Shown one piece after another: positions 13,962-22,476 of a stretch of DNA of 23,839 bases (position 1 is its first letter; each line of letters starts with the position of its first letter). Where the stretch lies: positions 1-23,839 of the forward strand of contig JWZX01002373.1 in NCBI GenBank assembly GCA_001275005.1, given 5' to 3'. The position numbers and the translations under genes are program-made. The notes under the pieces were generated by a model. It was not told the DNA's origin. It was given only the letters and a program-made list of their open reading frames with translations, and searched no databases. Source of the stretch: Chrysochromulina tobinii (Eukaryota > Haptophyta > Prymnesiales > Chrysochromulinaceae).

Positions 13962-15503
13962 CTAACGAGAATCTCGCTGGAAATGCCGACTGAATGAGAC
14001 ACCGTCGTAGGTCGTGAGCTGGCGCATGTCGCCACGATCATCGAGCCAGCGCTGTGTGACGATGTCACCCTTGAGCGCGAGGGGCGACGAGGGGTCGTCT
14101 GTACTCCGGAAGGTGCTGACGAGCAAGTGGCCACGCCACCGGACGACCTTCGAGAAGTTGCGGCCTTGCGGGTCGGTGTCCGCCTCGACTGCGTGAAGAT
14201 TGAGCCACTCGACTCTGCTGCCAAAGGGCGTTTCGGTGGTGATCCGCAGCCGGCCGTCGACGACGTCGATGGTGGGCACGGGCACGATGCTCGTCGCGAG
14301 AGTCCGGCTGAACGCGTTGACGCCCAGGTGGCGCAGGTAGTCATCCATGCCCTCGGTGCACGCGCAGCGCCAGCAGCCCGCAAAGCCCTCGAGCGATCTC
14401 ATTGCGATCTCATTTCGGAGCTTGAGAGGGGGCTTGAGAGCGGCCGCGATGACCTCCGCTGCAGCCGGCGGCTCGGCAGCCGGCGCTGCGCTGTCCCATG
14501 TAGTGATCGACCAGAGGACATCGAATGGCTCGTCCTCGGGGGGTACCGGTACGAAATCGGGGGGGAAGGGCACCGGCGCGTCGATCGGCGACTCGGAGCC
14601 GCTGTGAACGGCTGATGGCTGTGAATCGCTGGCTGATGGCTTTGTCGGTATGGTAGACGCCTCCGAGGACCGCGCTCGGCTAGTACAGCTAGAGTTCTTG
14701 CCGTCGAAGGCTAGGTTCCAGATCGCCTCGACCGTGCGCACGGTCCCGGCGGCCGCGTCGCTCGCGGCGGTGGCGGCCGCGAGTCCCACAGCTCCGACGA
14801 AGGCCAACGGGTCGGGCAGAGTGAGCGTGTCCGTGCCGCTGCGAGGGCTACCGACGTCGTCAGCGCCGCCGCTGGCGCTAACATCAGTCCTGCTGCCGCT
14901 GTCGGAGGTGACCGTGACCTCGCTGGCCGTACTGCTCGCATCGCTGCTTCCGCTGCTGGTCGACTTCACGTTGGCGGCCGGCCGCCATGAAGATGCAGCC
15001 CGACCGGAATGGCGGGGGGCGGAATGGCGGATTGACAAGGCCCCGCATAGTTCGCACGGAGACGCAGGCAAGAAGAGCAGGGGCATATAGCGAGCCCACG
15101 GCGCGGCGCGCATGGTTGGGTACCCGGGCAGCGCATAGACCGCGGCACAAAACTGTGCACGAGCGTCCGCTCTCCTCAGCTCGCCGCACGCGCGCCATGC
15201 TTCCCACGCTTGCCATGCCCTAAAGTCGAAGAAGGGCGGCCACTGCTCTGCGCACGGCCCGTGATGTGCGCTGCTGAGCAGACCGCGCAGACGAAACCAA
15301 TCATCAAAGCAGAGCGAGACCAGATTGCCGGACTCGGTGATGCGCGTCGTACTCTTGCCTGGTGCAGATAAGCAGTCCGCCTCCTCAATAATGTGGCCGG
15401 CGAAATCGACGCACAGGTTAAAGGCTGTATCATGGCTCGGACAATCCGAGGCGCATGCACTCGTGGGTAGCGCACTCGAGGGTAAGAACTTGCCCTCGGC
15501 CAT
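13962..15503 (-). CDS. Acyl-CoA-binding-protein-like plus FABP-like lipid-binding protein
   Basis: The frame extends to a GTG at 15614, but the first ATG is at 15503, giving 513 residues. Residues about 30-125 fit a divergent acyl-CoA-binding (ACBP) domain: the family's YGLYKQAT.GPC...P...DF...KWEAW...G...EA pattern appears here as RGLLSSAHHGPC, PPFFDF, WQAWEAW and ADARAQF. The Lys usually binding the CoA 3'-phosphate is not obvious, so binding may be altered. A long Ser/Thr/Ala/Pro-rich linker follows. The last 140 residues resemble fatty-acid-binding or lipocalin-like barrels: GCWRCACTEGMDDYLRHLGV (compare the FABP start with ..NFDDYLK.LGV), IDVVDGRLRITTETPF, and strands ending in DGVSFSRHFQR. 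Both parts point to acyl lipid handling in the cytosol; no signal peptide is seen. The assignments are from pattern recognition, with the FABP part firmer. The gene is divergent from the scaffold gene. Confidence 0.65.
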   Translation of the reverse strand: MAEGKFLPSSALPTSACASDCPSHDTAFNLCVDFAGHIIEEADCLSAPGKSTTRITESGNLVSLCFDDWFRLRGLLSSAHHGPCAEQWPPFFDFRAWQAWEAWRACGELRRADARAQFCAAVYALPGYPTMRAAPWARYMPLLFLPASPCELCGALSIRHSAPRHSGRAASSWRPAANVKSTSSGSSDASSTASEVTVTSDSGSRTDVSASGGADDVGSPRSGTDTLTLPDPLAFVGAVGLAAATAASDAAAGTVRTVEAIWNLAFDGKNSSCTSRARSSEASTIPTKPSASDSQPSAVHSGSESPIDAPVPFPPDFVPVPPEDEPFDVLWSITTWDSAAPAAEPPAAAEVIAAALKPPLKLRNEIAMRSLEGFAGCWRCACTEGMDDYLRHLGVNAFSRTLATSIVPVPTIDVVDGRLRITTETPFGSRVEWLNLHAVEADTDPQGRNFSKVVRWRGHLLVSTFRSTDDPSSPLALKGDIVTQRWLDDRGDMRQLTTYDGVSFSRHFQRDSR

Positions 15504-15676
15504 TGCAAGCTGGACCGGCCGAATATGACTAATATGGATAAAGATGTCGCGAGGTCGAAGCAGATTTCGGGTTTCGTATCTCGTTGCCCAGAAAGGAGCG
15601 TGCTGGAACACCACACTGGACCACCAAATGTTTGACTAAATTTCGTTGCGGAATTCGAAGCTGTTCGGAGGCTTCA
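15504..15676. promoter_or_regulatory. Short divergent intergenic region
   Basis: If both genes start at their first ATG, 173 bp lie between the lipid-binding protein and the scaffold gene. The segment is less GC-rich and holds ATATGACTAATATGG near 15522-15537. It must carry both promoters; no defined element can be named. Confidence 0.4.
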
Positions 15677-18600
15677 ATGCGATCTTCTGGTAGGAGGGTT
15701 CAGGCACATCGCGGCCTTTCTCCGCAGGCCGACGACACCTCTCTGTCGACGTCACCGACGGATGCAAACTCTTTCTTGCACCTCGCCTCGCGACAAGAGC
15801 TGCAAGAGTGGCGATCGCTCTTCGACGCGCATGACCGCGCGCGCACAGGCCTCGTCTCCACACAGAGCCTCGGCCTCATGCTGCGCGCCTCAGGTGCTGT
15901 CTTCAACAGTGACCAGCTAACGCACTTCATCGCATATGCGGACATCACGCGCACCAATGTGATCAGGTTCGAGGAGTTTACGGCGTTGCAGCTCCATCGC
16001 AAGCGACGCGCAGAATTGGAAGAGCACGGCGGCACACTCGCCCATTCTTCATCGCGCATGCTGCGCCTCATAGCACAGCTGCGCTCGGGCGAGCCAGACG
16101 TGAGCCTTGAGCCGGTGAGTGCGATGCCACCGCCCGTCTTGCTCGATGCCACGAACGCTACCGCAGGAGGCGATGACGACAGGTTCGATGGCGGCGACGC
16201 TGGGGACGCTGTCGGAACGGAGCGATGGCAGCTGCTGAGCGTGATCGACGAGCTGTGGAGCACGCGCGCTGCGCGCAGCCTCGACCTGATGCAAGCGGGC
16301 CGGATACTCGACGGGCCGTGCCTGAGCGAGCTGTGCCGCGCGATCGCGTTCTCGCCGACGCTGCGCCTCGAGGAGCTCAACTTGAAGGGGTTGCCTCTCG
16401 GCGACGAGGGCGCGATCACGCTCAGCTCGATGCTCGCGCACACGGGCCATCTGCGTGCCCTGCGGCTCGAGAGCTGCGGGCTCGGCTCTGCGGGAGCGAG
16501 CGCGCTGCTCCGTGCGCTGCGCGTCTCGAACCGAACGCTGCAGCGGCTCTCCCTCGCGGGCAATGCGCAGCTGGAGGAGGGGTCGTCACTTCTCATCGAG
16601 CTCCATGAGGCGCTGCGCGACAACGCGGCGCGTGAGGCGTTGCAGCAGGCGCCCTGCCATCTGCCACGGCTGATGCTCGCCGGCCGCGGCCTCGCCAGCC
16701 GTCACATGGGCTGGTTGCGTGAGACGCTCGTCGCGAGGCTGAGCACCAAAGTGAGCACCAAAGCTGACGCCGCTGACGCCAGGGCGAACATCGCCGAGGG
16801 AGCCGCCGCCGCCTCGCCCTCCGCCTCGGCGGCGCCGCCGTTGGTTCGCACGCTCAACCTCAGCCTGAACGTCAGCTGCGGCGACGCGCTGGCGTCGCTG
16901 CTCGTGTGCCGCGGCGCGGCCAACGTCGACGAGCTCGTGCTCGAGTGGGCAGAGCAGCATGCAACAACGGCCCCACAGCTGCGGACGGCCCTCGAGCGGA
17001 CGGACACGCAGCTTGCGGCGGCGCTCACGCAGCTGCACACGCTCTGCCTCCAGCGCATGGGCCTCAGTGACGCGGGCGGCGCCGCCCTCGCGGCCGCGCT
17101 CCATTCACGCTGTTTGCCCTCTCTTGTCGAGCTCGACCTGCGCCACAACGCCCTTGGCAGTCGGCTAGGCGAAGCCGAGCCCCTGCGAACCGCTACCGCG
17201 CCGGCCGCCATCCCGACGGCCGTCCTGCTGCCTGTCTCCCAGGCGTCGCTGAGCGTGGCGGCGGCGCTCGGGTTTGCGATCGCGGTGCAGGGCGTGCGGA
17301 GGCTACGTCTGGATGGCAACCCGAACCTCTCAGACGCCGGTGCCGCCTGGATCCTTCGCAACTGCCTGCAGCCAAAGCGCTGCCCCGCCGTCATCACGCT
17401 GAGCGGCACCGGCGCCGGCGACGAGGCCGCCCGCGCCGTCGCGTCGGCACTGAGCGAAGGTGCTCCGTGCGCGAGTCTGCTCCTCGGTGACCTAGTGGGT
17501 GACGCGGGCGCGGCTAGCCTCGCCGAGGCTCTGCGCCAGGGCTGCGCGTTACGGGAGCTGGCACTGGGCATGTGCGTGGGCGATGCGGGCGTGGCGGCCC
17601 TTGCGACGGCGCTCGCGGCTCCTGTGAGCACTCGCGGTGGCGGGCTAGAACGCCTCTGCCTCGGCGGGATCCACGCCAAGGTCGCCGTGTGCAACTCGCT
17701 CATTGGCGCCGCCTCTGGCGCGCACCTTGCGGCGGCGCTGCGGGCCAACGGCACGCTCACGCAGCTCGAGCTGTGCGGAGCGAGTCTCGGGGACGCGGGC
17801 TGCGCGTCTCTGCTTGATGGACTCGCGCACAACACACGCCTCACGTCTGTGGACCTCGCGCACTGCGGTGCGGATGTTCTCGCGCTCGGGGCGCTGCATA
17901 CGACGCTGCAGACCAACTGGCGCCTCAGGCATGTAGCCCTCCGTCCAAAGCCGCCCGACAGGCCGCAAAGCCTCCGCCACCTGGCCGACGAACCCGGGTT
18001 CGTCGAAAAGGGGAGCGCCATGGGGTTCGTCGAAAAGGGGAGCGCCATGGGGTTCGTCGAAAAGGGGAGCGCCATGGGGTTCGTCGAAAAGGGGAGCGGC
18101 CGCAAGCCCGGCCGCAAGCCCGCCTTGACTTTAGAGCAGCGCCGCGCGGCGCTCACCATCTTCGCATGCCTCCAGTACGTTGGGCAGCGACGGCGGCAGC
18201 TGCGCCGGCAGCAGGCGCTGCTCCCTGAGCGCGAGGCGCTCGCCGCCTTGCTGGTCGAAAACGCAACCAAAGGGCAGCAGCGGCTTGTGGAGCAGGCAGC
18301 GGAGGCGCGCGTGCTCGCCGCGACAGCATGCCTGGACGGGTGCCAACCCATCTTCGCGACATTGCTGGCGAACATCCCGCCGGCGGTGCGGCTCACAGAG
18401 TGGGGTCCCGAGCACTGCGCCGCCTTCGTGCGGAACCTCGGGCTCCCGTGTTACGCGCCCGCCTTTGGCAGCAACCTGAATGGCGCCAAGCTGAGCACAC
18501 TCACTATCGACCAACTGCCGCAGCTCGGTGTGAACGACTTTGGACACCAGAGGACAGTGCTGCGAGGCGTGGAGAAGGCGCGAGAGGCGCTCGCCACGTT

Positions 18601-20764
18601 CGCTAATCTGCAGGCGGCTGTGCTGTCCGCCGAACGCCTCAGGGTCGCCGCCAACTCCTCGGGCGCTGTATCGGGCGCGCAGGCCGCCGTGGAGGGTGCT
18701 CGCCGCGGCGAGATCATGGTCGTGCTCGCCGACTTCGCGCCTGAAGGTGCGGGTGAGATGTCGTGCAAGGCGCAGGAGCTCGTGCGCTTCGTGAGGCACC
18801 CGCCCGAGGCACTCGACTGGGCGTTGTGCCAGCGGCTGCACGACGACGCCAAGGGCCTCGTGCCTGCCTCGTACCTGCGCCGCGCCGACGGCCTCGGCGA
18901 AACTGCACCCGTGGCCTCACGCACGGCGGTGCTCGACAGCCTTCCTCCGCCTACGTCCGACTTTCTCGCCATCCAGGCGGTTCCAGACGAGCGCGGCCAC
19001 CGAACGCTCGGCACGGCGCGGCTTCATCGCGCCGTAGCGGGCTTCACGTGGCCTACGGGCGCGGCGGCGGCCGTCGCCATCCATGCCGCTGCCCAACATG
19101 CACACTCGGCGGCGGGGCCACCTCCTTGGCGCCGTGGTGAGCACTTGCATGCTAGGCAGCCACCTCCTTGGCGCCGCGCCGTCGAGCTGCCCTCGCATCG
19201 CCCCGGGGCGCCGCAGGCACGACCTCCGCAGCTGACGCCAACGTCCGCTGGTGCGGTCGGTACGGCGGCGGGCCAGTCTATGCAGCCGCCTGCTCCCGCC
19301 ACCGACACCTGCTCCGCTGCCGCGATCGCCAAAAGCCCCACCGCTGCCGTCGCCGACACTCCCAGCTCTGTCTCAGCCGCTCAAGTCGGCGCGCATGTCG
19401 GAGTGGGGTTCCCGAGCGGCGCCGTCCCGAGCGGCGCCGTCCCGAGCGGCGCCGTCCCGAGCGGCGCCGTCCCGAGCGGCGCCGTCGGAGTGGAAGCCTT
19501 GCGAAAGGTCTTGCTCTCGAAGATGAACCGAGTGATCGACCTCTTCCGCAAGCTCGACGCCAATGGTGATTGCAAGGTCACGTGCGCGGAGTTCCGACGA
19601 GTCTTGCCTCTCGTGGCCAGTAGCGTCGGACACGCCTCCAGAAGCGGGTCCGATGCGCCTCCCATGAGCGAATTGGACGTGATGACGCCTCCCATCAGCG
19701 AATTGGACGTGGACTCACTCTTCGCGCTGCTGGACGTTGACGGCTCGGGCTCGATCGAGTACAGCGAGCTGCACGCGAGGCTGCGGCAGGGGCTCAACGT
19801 GACCCTCGAGAAGAAGCTACAGGTCGGTGCGGCAGGTGAGATCGTCATCGAGGCCAAGAATCGCGTCGCGCTGCGCGACGTCGCGCGCGAGTACGAGCCC
19901 CGAGAGACGCTCGCGACAGCGCGAGGGACGTTCGCGACGCCTGTGGCAGTTCCTCGGGACGTCTCGGAGGCTGGCCCGCGGGCACGAGCGTTACTGTGCC
20001 CTCAGTCCGCGTCGCGCAGCGCGCGCGCCGAGCCCGACCCTGCCACCCAACTGCCGCTAGAGCTGCCGCTTGGCGCGGCGGCCCGACCGCAGACTGCACG
20101 TGCTCGGCTCGGCGCTGCTTCTGGAGTGCATGCTGATTGCGCCCCTCATCAGCAGACGGCACGTGCTCGGCTCGGCGCTGCACCCGAAGCCGCGGCTGTG
20201 TCGGTGGCGTCGATCCCATCCCCGTGGCTCCACCAGCCTCCGGAGCGCACGCCGCGCACAGCCGGTGGCTGGGACGCGCTTGGGCTAGTGCCGCCATCGC
20301 CATCGGGGGTAGATGGCGCCGCGGCGCCGGGCCCCGCGCGAGAGGTGCGAGGTCGCACCCAGGATCATCTTCGCACCAAGGGCAGCTCCTTAGACGCTCC
20401 GGGCGCTCTCGCCGTTGGCATCACATTAGACTCGGCCACTGCGCTGGGCGTACGTCGGCTGCAGCCCAAGCGGTTGGCTGTGCTCAACGCGCTCGGTCTC
20501 GGCGGCAAGGTCGCGAATGGCTGGTCACTATCCATGCACCTTGCAAGCAACCAACACCCGTTGCGGCCGCCGCCCAGGCCACCCTCGCGTCCCAAGCCGA
20601 CTATCGGCACCCCGAGAGGCAAACCTGAGGCTGAGTGGCCTGCGTCTAGCCATGCCGCGCCCGTTCGTCCAAAGCGTGCTGTCTCGGCGCCAGCCGCCCC
20701 CGAAGCAAAGGACCCTGTACAACCGACGTGGGCAACGGTCGCCGCAGAGGGCCGACTCAGGTAA
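15677..20764 (+). CDS. LRR-SAM-SH3-EF-hand scaffold protein
   Basis: The first ATG of a long unbroken frame lies at 15677 (the frame is open from before 15584), giving 1695 residues. In order: an EF-hand-like segment without full calcium ligands (about 35-112); leucine-rich repeats of ribonuclease-inhibitor type (about 180-757, for example LEELNLKGLPLGDEGA and LRALRLESCGLGSAGA); a 9-residue tandem repeat FVEKGSAMG (775-808); a basic helical segment; a SAM domain (about 905-975, WGPEHCAAFVRNLGL to GVNDFGHQRTVL); an SH3 domain (about 1012-1072, VLADFAPEGAGEMS to GLVPASYL); a PSGAV repeat; a pair of canonical EF-hands with loops DANGDCKVTCAE (from 1294) and DVDGSGSIEYSE (from 1353); then a Pro/Ala-rich tail. 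No kinase or other enzyme motif, signal peptide or membrane helix is seen. It is probably a calcium-responsive cytosolic or cytoskeletal scaffold; partners unknown. No intron is evident over 5 kb. Confidence 0.8.
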   Translation: MRSSGRRVQAHRGLSPQADDTSLSTSPTDANSFLHLASRQELQEWRSLFDAHDRARTGLVSTQSLGLMLRASGAVFNSDQLTHFIAYADITRTNVIRFEEFTALQLHRKRRAELEEHGGTLAHSSSRMLRLIAQLRSGEPDVSLEPVSAMPPPVLLDATNATAGGDDDRFDGGDAGDAVGTERWQLLSVIDELWSTRAARSLDLMQAGRILDGPCLSELCRAIAFSPTLRLEELNLKGLPLGDEGAITLSSMLAHTGHLRALRLESCGLGSAGASALLRALRVSNRTLQRLSLAGNAQLEEGSSLLIELHEALRDNAAREALQQAPCHLPRLMLAGRGLASRHMGWLRETLVARLSTKVSTKADAADARANIAEGAAAASPSASAAPPLVRTLNLSLNVSCGDALASLLVCRGAANVDELVLEWAEQHATTAPQLRTALERTDTQLAAALTQLHTLCLQRMGLSDAGGAALAAALHSRCLPSLVELDLRHNALGSRLGEAEPLRTATAPAAIPTAVLLPVSQASLSVAAALGFAIAVQGVRRLRLDGNPNLSDAGAAWILRNCLQPKRCPAVITLSGTGAGDEAARAVASALSEGAPCASLLLGDLVGDAGAASLAEALRQGCALRELALGMCVGDAGVAALATALAAPVSTRGGGLERLCLGGIHAKVAVCNSLIGAASGAHLAAALRANGTLTQLELCGASLGDAGCASLLDGLAHNTRLTSVDLAHCGADVLALGALHTTLQTNWRLRHVALRPKPPDRPQSLRHLADEPGFVEKGSAMGFVEKGSAMGFVEKGSAMGFVEKGSGRKPGRKPALTLEQRRAALTIFACLQYVGQRRRQLRRQQALLPEREALAALLVENATKGQQRLVEQAAEARVLAATACLDGCQPIFATLLANIPPAVRLTEWGPEHCAAFVRNLGLPCYAPAFGSNLNGAKLSTLTIDQLPQLGVNDFGHQRTVLRGVEKAREALATFANLQAAVLSAERLRVAANSSGAVSGAQAAVEGARRGEIMVVLADFAPEGAGEMSCKAQELVRFVRHPPEALDWALCQRLHDDAKGLVPASYLRRADGLGETAPVASRTAVLDSLPPPTSDFLAIQAVPDERGHRTLGTARLHRAVAGFTWPTGAAAAVAIHAAAQHAHSAAGPPPWRRGEHLHARQPPPWRRAVELPSHRPGAPQARPPQLTPTSAGAVGTAAGQSMQPPAPATDTCSAAAIAKSPTAAVADTPSSVSAAQVGAHVGVGFPSGAVPSGAVPSGAVPSGAVPSGAVGVEALRKVLLSKMNRVIDLFRKLDANGDCKVTCAEFRRVLPLVASSVGHASRSGSDAPPMSELDVMTPPISELDVDSLFALLDVDGSGSIEYSELHARLRQGLNVTLEKKLQVGAAGEIVIEAKNRVALRDVAREYEPRETLATARGTFATPVAVPRDVSEAGPRARALLCPQSASRSARAEPDPATQLPLELPLGAAARPQTARARLGAASGVHADCAPHQQTARARLGAAPEAAAVSVASIPSPWLHQPPERTPRTAGGWDALGLVPPSPSGVDGAAAPGPAREVRGRTQDHLRTKGSSLDAPGALAVGITLDSATALGVRRLQPKRLAVLNALGLGGKVANGWSLSMHLASNQHPLRPPPRPPSRPKPTIGTPRGKPEAEWPASSHAAPVRPKRAVSAPAAPEAKDPVQPTWATVAAEGRLR
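16741..16780 (+). repeat. Two small in-frame tandem duplications
   Basis: A 12 bp unit GAGCACCAAAG(T/C) occurs twice (16741-16764) and is followed by GCTGACGCC twice (16763-16780). Both keep the frame, giving STKVSTK and ADAAD in a loop between leucine-rich repeats. Confidence 0.85.
17999..18098 (+). repeat. Perfect 27 bp tandem repeat, 3.7 copies
   Basis: Three identical 27 bp units (17999-18025, 18026-18052, 18053-18079) and a 19 bp partial fourth encode FVEKGSAMG. A separate 12 bp duplication of GGCCGCAAGCCC follows at once. The copies show no base differences, which suggests recent or continuing expansion. Confidence 0.95.
19118..19176 (+). repeat. 17 bp direct repeat coding PPPWRR
   Basis: CCACCTCCTTGGCGCCG occurs at 19118-19134 and 19160-19176, 42 bp apart and in the same frame, so the protein has PPPWRR twice in a Pro-rich region after the SH3 domain. 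Confidence 0.85.
19411..19485 (+). repeat. Five perfect 15 bp tandem repeats coding PSGAV
   Basis: The unit CCCGAGCGGCGCCGT is repeated five times without change. The array is bracketed on both sides by GTCGGAGTGG (ending near 19406 and starting at 19484). It lies just before the EF-hand pair and likely forms a flexible linker. Confidence 0.95.
19652..19710 (+). repeat. 30 bp duplication between the two EF-hands
   Basis: Two nearly identical copies of GATG(A)CGCCTCCCAT followed by (G/C)AGCGAATTGGACGT lie side by side, encoding PPMSELDV and PPISELDV between the two calcium-binding loops, so the spacing of the EF-hand pair has been lengthened. Confidence 0.85.
20096..20180 (+). repeat. 22 bp direct repeat coding ARARLGAA
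   Basis: GCACGTGCTCGGCTCGGCGC plus TG occurs at 20096-20117 and 20159-20180, exactly 63 bp apart, so TARARLGAA appears twice in the Pro/Ala-rich tail of the scaffold protein. Confidence 0.85.
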
Positions 20765-21368
20765 TGGCCCCGCTGCGCCGCTGCTGCCTCGTGGCCTTGC
20801 CTCGCGCGCGGCGGTCATCCCAATCCGCTCGATCGATCACGCGATACCCGATTCCCGAACTCGCGTAGTCGACGCGATCATCGCGGATTCGGTTTTGAAA
20901 CAGTCGCACAGCCCAACCGGATTCGATTCGAACCGGATTATCTGCGTCGGTACATGCAGCTAGAAGCGCTCCACGCCGCGCTGCGGGAAGCCGGCGGCGC
21001 GCCGGCGGGCCCCGTGCAGCCGCTCACCCGAATCGCCAATTTGCGCCGTCACCGTAGGGCCGGCTATCGTATGTATTATGATTTTATGTTACTCTCTGCA
21101 GTCTCTCCAAAGTTCATCAGTGACTCCACAGACTCCACGCTCACAGGACGTGCCAAGTAAACACACGCCCGGCGAGCTCGCGTGTGCAATGCTTACATGG
21201 AGCATGCAGCCACGCACGACCAAACGCGCCACACGCGCGCCACCGCCCGTTTCGGCGCTCGCGCTCGCGAGGCGCCGTCTGACCGCCGCGGTCACGTCAC
21301 ACACGCTCCATCATCCGCCACTAAGCCGGTCCTGTAAACTCCGGTTCTCAAGAACCATAAAGTCGTGA
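20765..21368. other. Convergent intergenic region
   Basis: These 604 bp lie between the stop codons of the scaffold gene and the eIF5A gene. AACCGGATT is repeated around 20919-20943 with TTCGATTCGAA between the copies, which makes a small partly palindromic block. ATTATGATTTTATG near 21076 is the most AT-rich part. No coding frame with recognisable motifs and no tRNA were found. Confidence 0.5.
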
Positions 21369-21875
21369 CTAATTAGTCATGACCTTGGTGTCCATGATCT
21401 GCTCGATGCCGCACGCCGACTGGACGATGACGAAGAATTCCTTCTCCTCCTTGAGGAGCTCACGAATTTTCTGGGAGAGCTCCGCGGCGCCCGGCGGTGC
21501 CGGCTGCATGATATCGGGAAGCTTGAGATCGGAGCGCGTCTCGCCGCTAGGAGTCAGGATCGTGACGAAGCCGTCATCGTCAGCATCCATGCACTGGAAC
21601 TCCTCCTTCTTCACGAACGGGACCATGGTCGTGTGCGACGAAGGCACAAGATCCTCCATCTTCTTGCCCGTGAAGATGTCGATGGCGACGAAGTGGCACT
21701 TGGCGTGGCCGTGCTTGCCGGTCTTGGAGGTCGAGACGTCAGACACCTTGCACGGATTGCCCTTGATCATGATGTAGCCGCCCTTGCGGATCTGGCCACC
21801 CTCCATCGGGTAGGTGTGCGAAGAGCCAGCATCAGTGGACTCGAAAGTCTCCTCTTGTGCATCGTCGTCACCCAT
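21369..21875 (-). CDS. eIF5A: Translation initiation factor eIF5A
   Basis: The 168-residue protein aligns throughout with eukaryotic eIF5A (about 155-160 residues in most species). It has an acidic N-terminus, then QIRKGGYIMIKGNPCKV, the hypusine loop STSKTGKHGHAK with the modified lysine at K54, HFVAIDIFTGKKMED, and the C-terminal OB-fold with LKLP, EKEFFVIVQSACGIE and a short extra tail DTKVMTN. eIF5A binds the ribosome E-site and helps peptide-bond formation at difficult sequences and termination; it works in the cytosol after deoxyhypusine synthase and hydroxylase modify the lysine. The start at 21875 is chosen because MGDDDAQEETFES matches the family's acidic beginning; the frame is open 13 codons further. 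CTGCAG at about 21890-21895 directly upstream could be an acceptor for an intron in the 5' leader. A single-exon coding region. Confidence 0.97.
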   Translation of the reverse strand: MGDDDAQEETFESTDAGSSHTYPMEGGQIRKGGYIMIKGNPCKVSDVSTSKTGKHGHAKCHFVAIDIFTGKKMEDLVPSSHTTMVPFVKKEEFQCMDADDDGFVTILTPSGETRSDLKLPDIMQPAPPGAAELSQKIRELLKEEKEFFVIVQSACGIEQIMDTKVMTN

Positions 21876-22476
21876 GCTTTTGCACACCTGCAGGCGACAT
21901 CGACCGGAGCGCAATCAGAGTTCTTCATTGCAGCAGCAGTGAGCAGCATCGTGAGTGCAGCATTCGCAACCAGACGGCCCGCCAACAGGCTCGGTGTCAG
22001 AAGACAGAGCTCGGGGCACAGCCGTAGCAAAAAAAGTGCTCATGCAGCGTCAGGCAGCGGGCTCTCTTCCAGTCGCACACGGCTCGCCGCGCGCAAGGCG
22101 GCCGTAGCGAAGACGCGCTCACCCGCGCTCACAGGAGCTGCGCGGCGCAGCTTTTCCCACAGGCTGTTGTCGAGTTTCAAACTCGTCGGAAAGGAAACCA
22201 TCCTTGGACGCACGGCCGGCGGATGTATCGGTTTCAAACTCTCGTGACGTCTTACACTTACCGCTCCGAAAGCTCCTTACTTACTGCACTGTACTGCGAG
22301 CGTACCGAGTACGCATGTACGCTCAGCGCCTCAGCCTCAGTGGAGACAGTACCGCTTTGGGTGCTACAGCTCGGCTGAAAGGCCGAACAGGTCACAGCGG
22401 GCTCGAACCGATGCAGAAGTTTTCGCTCGTGCACATGGCTCGGGGACGGTGGACCGGGGGCGGACGGACGAGACAT
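21876..22476. other. Intergenic region upstream of eIF5A
   Basis: The 601 bp hold the leader and promoter of eIF5A and the 3' end of the next minus-strand gene. A minus-strand frame of 65 codons (22040-22237, starting MKPIHPP) is open but has no recognisable motif; it could be a small upstream frame or chance. GAGTTTCAAACTC near 22173 is a perfect short palindrome, and GTTTCAAACTC recurs at about 22230. Confidence 0.45.

Noticed and set aside
16702-18396. A 564-codon open frame on the minus strand opposite the LRR region
   Set aside because: It is antisense to a gene with clear LRR, SAM and SH3 motifs, and its Ser/Arg/Ala-rich translation is what GC-rich leucine codons give when read backwards.
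20900-20945. tRNA T-arm-like GGTTCGAATCGAATCC on the minus strand
   Set aside because: The loop length is wrong and no cloverleaf can be formed; it is explained by the AACCGGATT direct repeat.
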